From Erythrobacter oryzae (GTDB lineage Bacteria; Pseudomonadota; Alphaproteobacteria; Sphingomonadales; Sphingomonadaceae), in assembly GCF_030271515.1 (NCBI RefSeq), contig NZ_JASCXI010000004.1, positions 496,001 to 560,000 of the forward strand: 64,000 nt of DNA. Direction: 5' to 3'. Both the position numbers and the translations under genes were made by a program. Under the pieces are notes generated by a model that worked only from the letters and a program-made list of their open reading frames with translations, ran no database searches and was not told the origin of the DNA. Below are positions 26,356 to 35,461 of this stretch, in pieces (position 1 is the stretch's first letter; each line of letters opens with the position of its first letter).

Positions 26356-27204
26356 ATGCTCGCCGTCATGAACATGCCGCTCAACCCGCCGATGAACCCT
26401 ACCCCCAAATCGACCAAGCTGACGCTGGCCCTGATGGCAATCGTGCCCCTGTGGTTCGTGATCGCCGCCCTGGGCACCAAGTTCGGGATCTGGAGCTGGC
26501 AGTTCGGCCTCCTCACCCTGACGATCGCGGGCGGGCCGATCCTGCTCGGCATTCTCGGGCTCGTCGCGCTGGTGTCGCTGGTGCTGGCGATCCGCGCCAA
26601 GCCGCGGCGGACGGTGCCGCTGGCGGTCGCGGCGGTCGCGCTGCTGGCGGTGCTCGGGGTGTTCGGCATGATCGCGAGCCTTGGCGGCAAGGCGGCCGCC
26701 AACCCGGTTTCCGACATCGCCACCGACACCGGCAATCCGCCGGTCTTCTCCACCGCCGTGATGGCCGAGCGGGCGGGGGCGGAGTTCAATCCGGTCAACG
26801 ACTACCAGACCCCGATCGGCCAGCTGAAGCCCTATCAGGGGCGCGTTTCGGATGAGCTGGCGGTCAAGAGCCTCGCGCAGATCATCACCGCCAAGGCCGA
26901 CCGCCCGGCGCCGCTGCCCTTGGGCGGCGCGGACAAGGCGGCGGGTATCGCGGCGGTCAAGGCGGCGATGAGCGCGATGGGCCTCACCGACATTCGCGCC
27001 GACGAGGCTGCGGGCACGGTCGAGGGCGTGGCGACAAGCTTCTGGTTCGGCTTCAAGGACGATGTCGTCGCGCGTGTCGGCGATGCGCAGATCGACTTCC
27101 GTTCGGTCAGCCGCGTGGGGGTGAGCGACCTCGGCGCCAACACCGCGCGCATCAACGACCTGCGCAGCCGGACCGAGGCGCTGCTGGGGACGGCGGCGCG
27201 TTAG
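26356..27204 (+). CDS. membrane protein with DUF1499-like domain
   Basis: A 282-residue protein with three hydrophobic segments in the first 115 residues and a soluble C-terminal domain that resembles DUF1499 (VSRVGVSDLGANTARIND near the end is family-like). The role of DUF1499 is unknown; it often occurs in membrane-associated proteins. Start chosen at 26356, with AGGGGAAGG upstream; 26368 and 26302 are alternatives. The stop overlaps the convergent CDP-alcohol phosphatidyltransferase end by 4 bp, so no terminator separates them. Confidence 0.7.
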   Translation: MLAVMNMPLNPPMNPTPKSTKLTLALMAIVPLWFVIAALGTKFGIWSWQFGLLTLTIAGGPILLGILGLVALVSLVLAIRAKPRRTVPLAVAAVALLAVLGVFGMIASLGGKAAANPVSDIATDTGNPPVFSTAVMAERAGAEFNPVNDYQTPIGQLKPYQGRVSDELAVKSLAQIITAKADRPAPLPLGGADKAAGIAAVKAAMSAMGLTDIRADEAAGTVEGVATSFWFGFKDDVVARVGDAQIDFRSVSRVGVSDLGANTARINDLRSRTEALLGTAAR

Positions 27205-27806
27205 TCGCGAAAACCCTGCGCGGCCATCGCGCTCCTTTGGAATACAGTCAGCACGCATAGCGTCGCATAGGCGTAGGCGATTGCGCCGAACCACGCGGGC
27301 CACAGGCACATGGCGATGAACACCGCGATGGTCTCGGTGCCCTCGGCGAGGCCGGTCGAGTAGAAGAAGCTCTTCTTCCCGTGCGCCTCGGTGCTCGCAC
27401 CGCGCTTGGCGGCGATGACGGCAAAGGCGAGGAAGCTGACGCCGGTGAGAACGAAGCTCGCGACGAGCACCAGCGCGGGGAGGGTGCGCGCGGGATCCCC
27501 GAAGCCGAAGGCGAGGGGCACGCTCACATAGAAGGCGAAGTCCGCGACGATATCGAAATAGCCGCCGAGGTCGGACGGCCCGCGGGCGCGTGCCACCGCC
27601 CCGTCAAGCCCGTCGAGCAGCCGGTTGGCGAGGATCAGCGCGAGGCCCCAGCCGATGTGGCCCACGGCGATGGCGGCGGCCCCGGCAAGGCCGAGGGCGA
27701 GGCCGGTGAAGGTGATCGCGTTGGCCGTAACGCCCGCATCGGCCAGCGCGCGACCGACGGCGTTCAGGGGCGGGTCGATCAGCGGGCGGAGTTTGGCGTC
27801 TAGCAC
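27201..27806 (-). CDS. CDP-alcohol phosphatidyltransferase family protein
   Basis: A 201-residue integral membrane protein with about five helices and the family signature D-x2-DG-x2-AR-x-G-x3-D-x3-D, seen as DGLDGAVARARG...GGYFDIVAD at about residues 65-90. It would transfer a phosphatidyl group from CDP-diacylglycerol to an alcohol (glycerol phosphate, inositol or similar); the acceptor cannot be told from sequence. GTG start at 27806, 10 bp after the nucleoside transporter gene, so it is the last gene of the four-gene minus-strand operon. Confidence 0.88.
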   Translation of the reverse strand: MLDAKLRPLIDPPLNAVGRALADAGVTANAITFTGLALGLAGAAAIAVGHIGWGLALILANRLLDGLDGAVARARGPSDLGGYFDIVADFAFYVSVPLAFGFGDPARTLPALVLVASFVLTGVSFLAFAVIAAKRGASTEAHGKKSFFYSTGLAEGTETIAVFIAMCLWPAWFGAIAYAYATLCVLTVFQRSAMAAQGFRD

Positions 27807-27816
27807 CGGCGCGCCC

Positions 27817-29106
27817 TCACCACGTCACCAGCCCGATCCATGCGCCGGTCATGGCGCTGGCGAGGTTGCCCGCGACCCAGCTCTTCATCCCCAGCCCCGC
27901 CGCCTCGGCGCGGCGCTCGGGACACAGGGTGCCGATGGTCGAGACCAGCAGGCCCACGCTCGCAAGGTTGGCCACCCCGCACAGCGCATAGGTGACGATC
28001 AGCGTCGCCCTCGGCCCGAGCGTGCCGGGGGCGAGCGCGGCAAGCTCGAGATAGGCGACATATTCGTTGAGCACCGCCTTGGTGCCCATCAATGCCCCCG
28101 CCGCCTGCGCCTCGCCCCAGGGCACGCCGATCAGCCACATGAGCGGCGCAGCGGCCCAGCCCATGAGGCGCTTCAAGGTCAGCGGCGCGCCCTCGATCCA
28201 CGGCAGCGCCGCAAGGATCTGGTCGGCGAGCGCCACCAGCGCAAACACCACGATGATGACCGCGATGACGCTGAGGAACAGCTGCAAGCCATCGGCGGTG
28301 CCGCGCATGATCGCATCGATGCTGCTGTCATAGGCGAGGCCGGGCTCGCCTTCCTCTTCGGGCTTGAGGGGGCCCTCGCCTGCGGCTTCGGGAGCGGGGG
28401 TTTCGGGCACGATCATGCGCGCGGCCAGCAGCGCGGCGGGGATCGAGACGAGCGAGGCGGCGATCATGTGGCCGACCGCGTCGGGCACCACCGCGCGCAA
28501 GGTGGTGGCATAGAGCACCAGCAGCGCGCCGCTGATGGTCGCCATCGCCAGCACCATCAGCTGGAACAGCTCCGAGCGGCTCGCGCGGGCGAAATAGGCG
28601 CGGGTGACGAGCGGGGTCTCGACCACGCCGAGGAACAGCGCGGCCCCGCCCGCGAGGCCCACCGGGCCGCTTACCCCCAGCGAACGGCGCAGCAGGAAGG
28701 AAAGCCCGTTGACCAGCCAACGCAGCACGCCCCAGTGCCACAGCAGCGCCGAGAGCGCCGAGAAGACGATCACCAGCGGCAGGATCTGGAAGGCGATCAC
28801 CAGCGGCGGCTGCGCGCCCGGCTTCAGCGCGAAGGGCAGCTCCGCCCCGCCGAGATAGCCGAACATGTATGCCGAGCCCTTCAAGGTCGCCGCCTCGACC
28901 GCGCTCACCGCATTATTGACGAGGCCGACCGCGGCCCACACCGCGGGCACGCGCACGATCAGCACCGCGAGCAGGCCCTGCATCACCAGCGCGCCCGCGA
29001 TCCAGCGCCAGCCGGGCAAGGCGCGGCGGTTCTCGCTGAAGGCCCATGCGAGGCCCATCAGCACCGCGATCCCGAACACGCCCCGCAACTGGTCGAACAA
29101 TTCCAC
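27817..29106 (-). CDS. concentrative nucleoside transporter (CNT/NupC family)
   Basis: A 429-residue inner-membrane protein with multiple helices and the CNT family order: N-terminal helices, the gate-like segment with GVVETP, and the C-terminal core with LNEYVAY and TYALCGVANLAS. It imports nucleosides with a cation gradient. The start is GTG at 29106, 6 bp after the upstream flavoprotein gene. An inserted Glu/Pro-rich loop around residues 235-265 is hydrophilic and possibly variable. Confidence 0.9.
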   Translation of the reverse strand: MELFDQLRGVFGIAVLMGLAWAFSENRRALPGWRWIAGALVMQGLLAVLIVRVPAVWAAVGLVNNAVSAVEAATLKGSAYMFGYLGGAELPFALKPGAQPPLVIAFQILPLVIVFSALSALLWHWGVLRWLVNGLSFLLRRSLGVSGPVGLAGGAALFLGVVETPLVTRAYFARASRSELFQLMVLAMATISGALLVLYATTLRAVVPDAVGHMIAASLVSIPAALLAARMIVPETPAPEAAGEGPLKPEEEGEPGLAYDSSIDAIMRGTADGLQLFLSVIAVIIVVFALVALADQILAALPWIEGAPLTLKRLMGWAAAPLMWLIGVPWGEAQAAGALMGTKAVLNEYVAYLELAALAPGTLGPRATLIVTYALCGVANLASVGLLVSTIGTLCPERRAEAAGLGMKSWVAGNLASAMTGAWIGLVTW

Positions 29107-29112
29107 CCCGCT

Positions 29113-31254
29113 CTAGCCCCGCATCCAGTCGTGATAGCGCTCGACCCACTTGAGCAGGCCTTCAGGCTTGTGTGCCTTCTTCCAGTTGCCCGCGGCGAAC
29201 TTGTTGGCCTCCACCATCGTGGGGTAGGCGTGGATCGTGCCGAGGATCTTGTTGAGCCCGATTCCGTGCTTCATCGCCAGCACATATTCGGCGAGGAGCT
29301 CGCCCGCGCCTGCGCCCACGATGGTCGCGCCGAGCACCTTGTCCTTGCCGCCTGCGGGGGTGAGCACTTTCACAAAGCCCTTCGTCTCGCTCTCGGCAAT
29401 CGCGCGGTCGAGATCGTCGAGGTCGTAGCGGGTGACCTCTACCGCGATGCCCTGCTCGGCCGCCTCGCGCTCGTTGAGGCCGACGCGCGCGACCTCGGGG
29501 TCGAGGAAGGTGACCGCGGGGATCACGCGGTAATCGGCCTTGAACTTGCGGAAGGTGCCGAACAGCGCGTTCACGCTCGCATACCACGCCTGATGGCTGG
29601 CGGTGTGGGTGAACTGGTAGGGCCCCGCGACGTCCCCGGCGGCGAAGATGTTGGGGAATTTGGTGGCGAGGAATTCGTCGGTGACGACGGTTTTCGCCAC
29701 GTCCACGCCGATGTCCTCCAACCCGAAGCCGGTAAGGCGCGCTTTCCGCCCGATGGCGACGATCAGCGCATCGAAGGGGACTTCAACCTCCGCCCCGCCG
29801 CTCTCGGCGATCAGCGTGCGCCCTTCGATCCGCACCGCCTTGTGGCCGGTGAGCACCCGCACCCCCGATTCCTCCAGCGACGCGCGGGCAAGTGCGCAGA
29901 CGTCGTCGTCCTCGCGCGAGAGCACCCGCGCGCCGCGCTCGATCTGGGTGACCTCGCTCCCCAGCCGCGCGAAGGCCTGCGACAATTCGCACCCGATCGG
30001 CCCGCCGCCCAGCACCGCGATCCGGCGCGGGGCGTCGTCCAGCGCGGCGAAGGTCGTCCACAGGGTTTCGCTGGTGACGTAGCCCGATTGCTCAATGCCC
30101 GGGATGTCCGGCACCACCGGCTCGGCCCCGCTGGCGATGATGATGCTGCGGGTGGTGAGCCGCTGCGTGCCGCCATCGTTGCGGGCGATCTCGACCGTCC
30201 ACGGGTCGATGATCCGCGCATAACCCTTGACCACATCGACGCCGAGCCCCTCGTAACGCTCGATAGAATCATGCGGCTCGATGGTCTTGATGGTCTCGAG
30301 CACGCGGGCCATCACCGCCTTGAACGGCACCTGCGGCTCCTGCGCGGCGAGGCCATACTTGTCGGCATGGCGCATCTGGCTCGCCACCTTGGCGCTCTTG
30401 ATGATCGCCTTGGAGGGCACGCAGCCGGTGTTGAGGCAATCGCCGCCCATCTCGTGCGCCTCGACCAGCGTCACCTTCGCCTTCACGGTCGCCGCGATCA
30501 GCGAGGACACCAGCCCCGCCGAGCCCGCGCCGATCACCACCAGATTGCGGTCGAACTTTTTGGGGCGGGTGAACCCGGCATAGACCTTGCGGCGTTGCAG
30601 CGCGCCGATGATGCCCTTGGCGATCCACGGGACAAGCGCCAGCAACAGAAACGAAATCAGCAATAGCGGCGAGAGCAGATCGCGCGGGTCGCTGATATCG
30701 GCAAGCTGGGTCCCGAAATTCACATAGACCACGGTGCCAAGCAGCATCCCGATCTGGCTGACCCACATGAAAGTGAAAGTGCGGATCCGGGTCAGACCCA
30801 TCACCAGATTGACCGCAAAGAAGGGGATGTAGGGGATCATCCGCAGGGAGAAGAGATAGAAGGGTCCGTCGCGCTCAAGCCCGGCATTGATCGCCTTCAG
30901 CCGCTCGCCGAAGCGCGCCTCAATCGTGTCCCGCAGCACATAGCGCGAGGAGAGGAAGGCAAGCGTCGCCCCCAATGTCGAGGCGAAGGAAACGATCACC
31001 GTCCCCTGCACCACCCCGAACAGCGCGCCCGCCGCCAGCGTCATGATCGCCGCGCCCGGCAGCGAGGCGCCGGTCACCGCCACATAGGCGAGGAAGAAGC
31101 CCGCGATCACGGCGAGCGCATTGTCCTGCTGGAAGGCGGCGATATCGGCCGACAGCGCCTTGATCCCGGCGAGCGTGAGATACTGCCCCAGATCGAAGAT
31201 GAAATAGGCAGCGACCAGCGCGGCCAGCACGGCGATGATGGCGAGTTTCTTCAC
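29113..31254 (-). CDS. TVP38/TMEM64 (VTT) domain fused to mercuric-reductase-like disulfide oxidoreductase
   Basis: A 713-residue fusion protein. Residues 1-225 form a TVP38/TMEM64 (VTT) membrane domain with several helices and the SLPGAAIMTLAAG motif. The rest is a pyridine nucleotide-disulfide oxidoreductase with FAD site VIGAGSAGL, the redox-active pair in CLNTGCVPSK (about 272-277), an NAD site (VLGGGPIG) and a dimerisation domain. The membrane domain tethers the enzyme to the inner membrane. No heavy-metal-binding domain is present, so mercury is not necessarily the substrate. GTG start at 31254 with AAAGGGG upstream. Part of an operon with the upstream NDH-like protein. Confidence 0.88.
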   Translation of the reverse strand: MKKLAIIAVLAALVAAYFIFDLGQYLTLAGIKALSADIAAFQQDNALAVIAGFFLAYVAVTGASLPGAAIMTLAAGALFGVVQGTVIVSFASTLGATLAFLSSRYVLRDTIEARFGERLKAINAGLERDGPFYLFSLRMIPYIPFFAVNLVMGLTRIRTFTFMWVSQIGMLLGTVVYVNFGTQLADISDPRDLLSPLLLISFLLLALVPWIAKGIIGALQRRKVYAGFTRPKKFDRNLVVIGAGSAGLVSSLIAATVKAKVTLVEAHEMGGDCLNTGCVPSKAIIKSAKVASQMRHADKYGLAAQEPQVPFKAVMARVLETIKTIEPHDSIERYEGLGVDVVKGYARIIDPWTVEIARNDGGTQRLTTRSIIIASGAEPVVPDIPGIEQSGYVTSETLWTTFAALDDAPRRIAVLGGGPIGCELSQAFARLGSEVTQIERGARVLSREDDDVCALARASLEESGVRVLTGHKAVRIEGRTLIAESGGAEVEVPFDALIVAIGRKARLTGFGLEDIGVDVAKTVVTDEFLATKFPNIFAAGDVAGPYQFTHTASHQAWYASVNALFGTFRKFKADYRVIPAVTFLDPEVARVGLNEREAAEQGIAVEVTRYDLDDLDRAIAESETKGFVKVLTPAGGKDKVLGATIVGAGAGELLAEYVLAMKHGIGLNKILGTIHAYPTMVEANKFAAGNWKKAHKPEGLLKWVERYHDWMRG

Positions 31255-31300
31255 GAGACGATCCCCTTTGCGGCCCGGTTCGCTCCCGGGCCCCGTGCCG

Positions 31301-32446
31301 TTACGCCTTGCCTGCCAGCCTTGCGTATTTCGCGATCCAAGCTTTGTCGATCCGGTGCTTGAGCGCAAGCACCCAGCACCCCTCGGCGCTGAAAGGGCCG
31401 TAGCTGAGGATCGCAGAGCCGTCGCCTGTATTGAGCAGATAGAGGCTGTGGCGGCGCGGGCGGTAGGTCGCTGTCGGCCGCTTGCCCGCCAGCGCCTCGC
31501 GCAGGTTTGCCGCGAGCACCGGCCCGGCGAAGACCGCGTGCACCCCGGCATGGGCGAGCGGCCGGTCGATGCGCGCGGCGACGTCGCCTGCTGCGAAGAT
31601 ATGCGGGTGCGAGAGCGAGCGGTGGTGCGCATCGACGCTGAGAAAGCCGGCCGCATCGGTGGCGATGCCCGAGGCGCGCACCCATGCGGGCGCGGCGCTG
31701 CCGGTGGCGGCGATGACGCAGTCGGCGGGTTCGAGCGACTGCCCGCCCGCCATCAGCACCCCGCCCTCGAACCGCGCATCCTCCGCGATCACCCCAATCC
31801 CGGCCCGCACGAGCGCCCGCAGGGCACGAGCGCGCACGCTCCCGGCAAATCCGGGGAGCAGGCCGCCCGCCCCCGTCACCAGTGTCACCTCGGGGCGCGG
31901 ATCGGCGCCAGCAAGGTTGCGCAGCCCGAAAGCCAGTTCCACACCCCCCGCCCCGCCGCCCGCGATCACCACGCGCGACAGCCCCCGCCGAGACGCGCGT
32001 GAGCTTGCGAGGCGCTCCACCAGCGCGCCGATGGGCCGCACCTCCACAAGGCGCGGATCATCGCCCAGCAGCGCAGCGCCCTGCCCCTCGCCGCCGGTGT
32101 CGAAGCTGGCGAGGCCGAAAGCGATTGCGCGCCCGTCCGCGGTCGTCACCAGCCGCGCCTCGGGATCGAGCGCGGCGCAGCGGCCGAGCACCAGATCCAC
32201 CCCCGCGCGCCGGGCCAGCGCCGCGAGGTCGACCAGCCCGTCGCTCTGCGCGTGCTGCCCTACGAGCCAGCCGGGCACCATGCCCGAATAGCGCAAGGCC
32301 GGCTCGGGCGTCAGCAGCACCGCGCGCAGACCCCGCGGCACGCCCCGGCGGATCCAGTCGGCCAGCACCGCGACATGCGCGTGCCCCCCGCCGACCAGCA
32401 GCACGTCGGCGCCAATCCGCGCGTCGGAGGTCTCGGAAACGGCCAT
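31301..32446 (-). CDS. FAD-dependent oxidoreductase (NDH-2 / SelD N-terminal-like)
   Basis: A 381-residue flavoprotein with an N-terminal dinucleotide site (LLVGGGHAHVAVL) and a second site (VIAGGGAGGVELA at about 150-162), the arrangement of type-2 NADH dehydrogenase and SelD-N-like oxidoreductases. FAAGDVA marks the FAD-binding C-terminal motif. It may pass electrons from NAD(P)H to quinone or to the membrane-bound fusion protein encoded 46 bp downstream. Start chosen at 32446 (MAVSE), one codon inside a GTG at 32449. First gene of the four-gene minus-strand operon, divergent from the export operon. Confidence 0.82.
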   Translation of the reverse strand: MAVSETSDARIGADVLLVGGGHAHVAVLADWIRRGVPRGLRAVLLTPEPALRYSGMVPGWLVGQHAQSDGLVDLAALARRAGVDLVLGRCAALDPEARLVTTADGRAIAFGLASFDTGGEGQGAALLGDDPRLVEVRPIGALVERLASSRASRRGLSRVVIAGGGAGGVELAFGLRNLAGADPRPEVTLVTGAGGLLPGFAGSVRARALRALVRAGIGVIAEDARFEGGVLMAGGQSLEPADCVIAATGSAAPAWVRASGIATDAAGFLSVDAHHRSLSHPHIFAAGDVAARIDRPLAHAGVHAVFAGPVLAANLREALAGKRPTATYRPRRHSLYLLNTGDGSAILSYGPFSAEGCWVLALKHRIDKAWIAKYARLAGKA

Positions 32447-32711
32447 CACCCACGCTTCATCGCGCGCGGTTCATCTGCCCGCAAGCTTTGCGCGCTATCG
32501 GGGCCCGCGATACTTTATTACCTCTCATTAATTGCCAACCCCTGTATCCTCAAGAATTTGCACATATTGTCATGCACGGAACCCGCAAGGCTCTGGACCA
32601 TTGTTCGCTTGCGGCGTGTGACAGTTGCAATAGAGGCAAGTTATTGCGGCGGCGTCCCGCTTCCGGGGCATCGCAGCGCAGGCACACGGGTTTCGCAACG
32701 GAAAGGCTGAC

Positions 32712-34427
32712 ATGGCAGGCGAAGGCCAAAGTTACGGCTCCAGAATTTCGCTGGTGAAATTCTTCAGGATTTTCTTCGACATCCTGAAGCCCGAGGCGAG
32801 TTTCTACTGGCTCGCGGCGGTCTACGGCATCGGCATCAGCCTGCTTTCGCTGGCGACGCCGATCTCGGTGCAGATGCTGATCAACACCATCGCCAACACC
32901 GCATTGACCGCGCCGCTGGTGGTGCTCTCGCTCACCCTGTTCGGCCTGCTCACCCTCTCGGTGCTGCTCTATGCCTTGCGCGTCCACCTGATGGAGATCT
33001 TCGCCCGCCGCTTCCACGCGCGGATGGTGGCGGAGATCGCGCTGATTTCGGTCTATGCCCAGAACCCGTTCTTCTCGGACGCCAAGAAGGGCTCGCTGTT
33101 CAACCGCTATTTCGACGTGGTCTATGTCCAGACCGCGATCCCGATCCTGATGATCGGCGGCTTCACCACGCTGCTGCAGATCGCTGTCGGCTTCGTGCTG
33201 GTGAGCCTCTACCACCCCTATTTTCTCGGCTTCACGCTGGTGATGATCGCAGCTATCTGGGTGGTGTGGCTGATCTGGGGCGCGCGCGCGCTGCGCACGG
33301 GCGTGGACGTGAGCCACTCCAAGCACGCCACCGCCGCCTGGCTCGACACGATCGGCCACTCGAACGGCTTCTTCAAGTCGCAGCGCCGGATCGACTACGC
33401 ACTCGACAAGACCGACGATTACACCCGCAACTACATCAACGACCGGCGGCGGCACTTCCGCCACCTGTTCTCGCAGACCCTCGCCTTCCTGCTGATGTAT
33501 GCCGCCGCCAGCGCGGCGCTGCTGGGGCTGGGCGGCTATCTGGTGATCCAGAACGAGCTCACCCTCGGCCAGCTGGTCGCAGCCGAGCTGGTGCTGTCGG
33601 CCGCCTTCGTTGGGGTCTCGCAGCTCGGCAGCTACCTCAACTATTTCTACGACCTGTTCGCGGCCGTCGAGGAAATCTCCCAGTTCTACGATGTCGAGCA
33701 GGAACAGCCCAAGGGCGCCGATCCCTTTGACGGGCCCGACCACACCATCGTAATGAAGGGCGTGCGCGGCCGCGCGCGGCACGAGGACGCGCAGTTCGAT
33801 CTCAAGATTCCCTCGGGCTCGATCATCATGGCCGCCGCCAGCCAGCACGGGGTGCAGCGGCTCTTCACCAACCTGCTCAAGATGCACGTGTTGCCGCAGG
33901 GCGGCATCGCCACGCTGGGCGGCATCGACATGAAGGCGATCGAGGCGCATCACCTGCGCAAGAACGTCCACGTGCTCGACCGGCCGAGCATCGTCGAGAT
34001 GACGATCCGCGAATACCTCGCCCTGTCCTGCCCCGACACAGCGCCGCAGCGGATGCTGAGTGCGCTCGAGACCGTGGGGCTGGCGGGCACCATCGCCACG
34101 CTGGAAAAGGGTCTCGACACCCCGCTCGCCTCGACCGGCTATCCGCTCTCTGCGGTGGAGCTGCAGCAATTGAAGCTCGCCAACGCGCTGCTCGAACGCC
34201 CGCGCATTCTGGTGCTCAGCCGCCTGTTCGACCTGCTCGAGCCCGAGCCGATCGAGCGCGCGGTCGCCGAGCTGCGCGCGCAGGCCTACACCACGGTGAT
34301 CTACTTCTCGGGCCGCCGCATCGATCTGGGCTTTGACCGCTTCCTCTATCTCGAGGCCCACCAGCAGCGCAGCTTCGCCAGCTTCGACGAATTCGCCGCC
34401 GCGCAACGCCAAGCGAAGGAGGGCTGA
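32712..34427 (+). CDS. ABC-exporter-like membrane protein with degenerate, probably ATPase-dead, nucleotide-binding domain
   Basis: 571 residues in the order of a type I ABC exporter half-transporter: transmembrane domain with about six helices (residues 25-320) and a C-terminal nucleotide-binding-like domain (about 340-560). Every catalytic motif is altered. The Walker A site reads AAASQHGVQRL at about 372 instead of GxxGxGKS. The Q-loop Gln is absent (VLDRPSIVE). The signature LSGGQ is LSAVE (about 478). Walker B Glu is lost (ILVLSRLFD, about 498-506), and the switch His is replaced. The frame is intact and has normal codon use, so it is not a pseudogene. It starts an operon with an HlyD-type and a TolC-type gene. 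Confidence 0.82.
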   Translation: MAGEGQSYGSRISLVKFFRIFFDILKPEASFYWLAAVYGIGISLLSLATPISVQMLINTIANTALTAPLVVLSLTLFGLLTLSVLLYALRVHLMEIFARRFHARMVAEIALISVYAQNPFFSDAKKGSLFNRYFDVVYVQTAIPILMIGGFTTLLQIAVGFVLVSLYHPYFLGFTLVMIAAIWVVWLIWGARALRTGVDVSHSKHATAAWLDTIGHSNGFFKSQRRIDYALDKTDDYTRNYINDRRRHFRHLFSQTLAFLLMYAAASAALLGLGGYLVIQNELTLGQLVAAELVLSAAFVGVSQLGSYLNYFYDLFAAVEEISQFYDVEQEQPKGADPFDGPDHTIVMKGVRGRARHEDAQFDLKIPSGSIIMAAASQHGVQRLFTNLLKMHVLPQGGIATLGGIDMKAIEAHHLRKNVHVLDRPSIVEMTIREYLALSCPDTAPQRMLSALETVGLAGTIATLEKGLDTPLASTGYPLSAVELQQLKLANALLERPRILVLSRLFDLLEPEPIERAVAELRAQAYTTVIYFSGRRIDLGFDRFLYLEAHQQRSFASFDEFAAAQRQAKEG

Positions 34428-34429
34428 CC

Positions 34430-35461
34430 ATGGCCACGCTCAAGGAAGACATGGCGCACTTCACCACCCTCGCCTCGATCCGGGTGCCGAAGGTGATGCG
34501 GGCGGTGTTCTACATGATCCTCGCCGCGATCATCATCACGGTCGCTTTCCTCATCTATGTCCCTTGGGTGCAGACCACCTCGGGCCAGGGCGTGGTGACG
34601 ACGCTCAGCCCCAACGAGCGCAAGCAGGACATCAACGCGCTGGTGCCGGGCCGGATCGAGGAGTGGTACGTCCGCGACGGCTCATCGGTGAAGAAGGGCG
34701 ATCCGATCGTCCGCATCGCCGACATCGACCCGCAGCTGATCGAGCGCCTCCAGGCCGAACGCGCGCAGGTGGCCCTGCAACTCGAAGCTGCCAAGAGCGC
34801 GCTCGCCACCGCCCGGATCGACGAACGCCGCACCCGCGAGCTGTTCGAGGCGGGGCTGGCCGCGCGGCGCGATTTCGAGGCGGCGCAGATCCGCATTGCC
34901 GAGCGCGAGGGACAGGTGGCCGCCGCGACAGCCGCGCTCAACCGCGCCGATGTGGGCCTCGCCCGGCAGTCCGAACAGATCGTGCGCGCGCCGCGTGACG
35001 GCTTCATCCAGAGCCTCAACGCAGGCGATGCCGCCACCTTCATCAAGGCGGGCGACGTGCTCGCGACCTTCGTTCCCGACGGTGCGGGGCGGGTGATCGA
35101 AATCTTCATCGACGGGCGCGATGTCGCGCTGGTTCGGCCGGGCGATCAGGCGCGCATCCAGTTCGAAGGCTGGCCGGCGGTGCAGTTCTCCGGCTGGCCC
35201 TCGGTCGCGGTCGGCACCTTCGGGGGCCGGGTGATCACGGTCGACCGTTCGGCGCAGATCGACGGCAAGTTCCGGGTGCTGATCGCCGAGGAAAAGCTCG
35301 ACGGCATCGGCTGGCCGGAAGAACGCTACGTCCGCTTCGGCGCGGCGGTGCAGGCCTGGGTGCTGCTCGAGACGGTGCCGGTGGGCTACGAGATCTGGCG
35401 TCAGCTCAACAACTTCCCGCCGCAGCTTCCCGCCGCCGAAAGCACCGGAACGAAGAAGTGA
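34430..35461 (+). CDS. HlyD-family membrane fusion (adaptor) protein
   Basis: A 343-residue periplasmic adaptor with a cytoplasmic tail, one membrane helix at about residues 22-44, a lipoyl/barrel-sandwich segment (GRIEEWYVRDGSSVKKGDP), a short coiled-coil hairpin at about 100-175 and beta-barrel domain. It would link the inner-membrane protein encoded just upstream to the TolC-type channel downstream. It starts 2 bp after the upstream stop and overlaps the next gene by 4 bp, so the three are co-translated. The coiled coil is shorter than in toxin-exporting HlyD. Confidence 0.9.
   Translation: MATLKEDMAHFTTLASIRVPKVMRAVFYMILAAIIITVAFLIYVPWVQTTSGQGVVTTLSPNERKQDINALVPGRIEEWYVRDGSSVKKGDPIVRIADIDPQLIERLQAERAQVALQLEAAKSALATARIDERRTRELFEAGLAARRDFEAAQIRIAEREGQVAAATAALNRADVGLARQSEQIVRAPRDGFIQSLNAGDAATFIKAGDVLATFVPDGAGRVIEIFIDGRDVALVRPGDQARIQFEGWPAVQFSGWPSVAVGTFGGRVITVDRSAQIDGKFRVLIAEEKLDGIGWPEERYVRFGAAVQAWVLLETVPVGYEIWRQLNNFPPQLPAAESTGTKK

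Noticed and set aside
27625..30666. 1013-codon plus-strand frame over the transporter and oxidoreductase genes
   Set aside because: Covers parts of three real genes on the opposite strand; composition is His/Arg/Ala rich and no domain can be seen.
32447..32711. AT-rich gap before the export operon considered for a promoter or small gene
   Set aside because: No convincing -35/-10 pair or coding frame; left unannotated.
32712..34427. Possibility that the ABC gene is a frameshifted or decayed pseudogene
   Set aside because: The frame is continuous to a normal end, codon use is like the neighbours, and the operon overlaps are intact; motif loss is by substitution.
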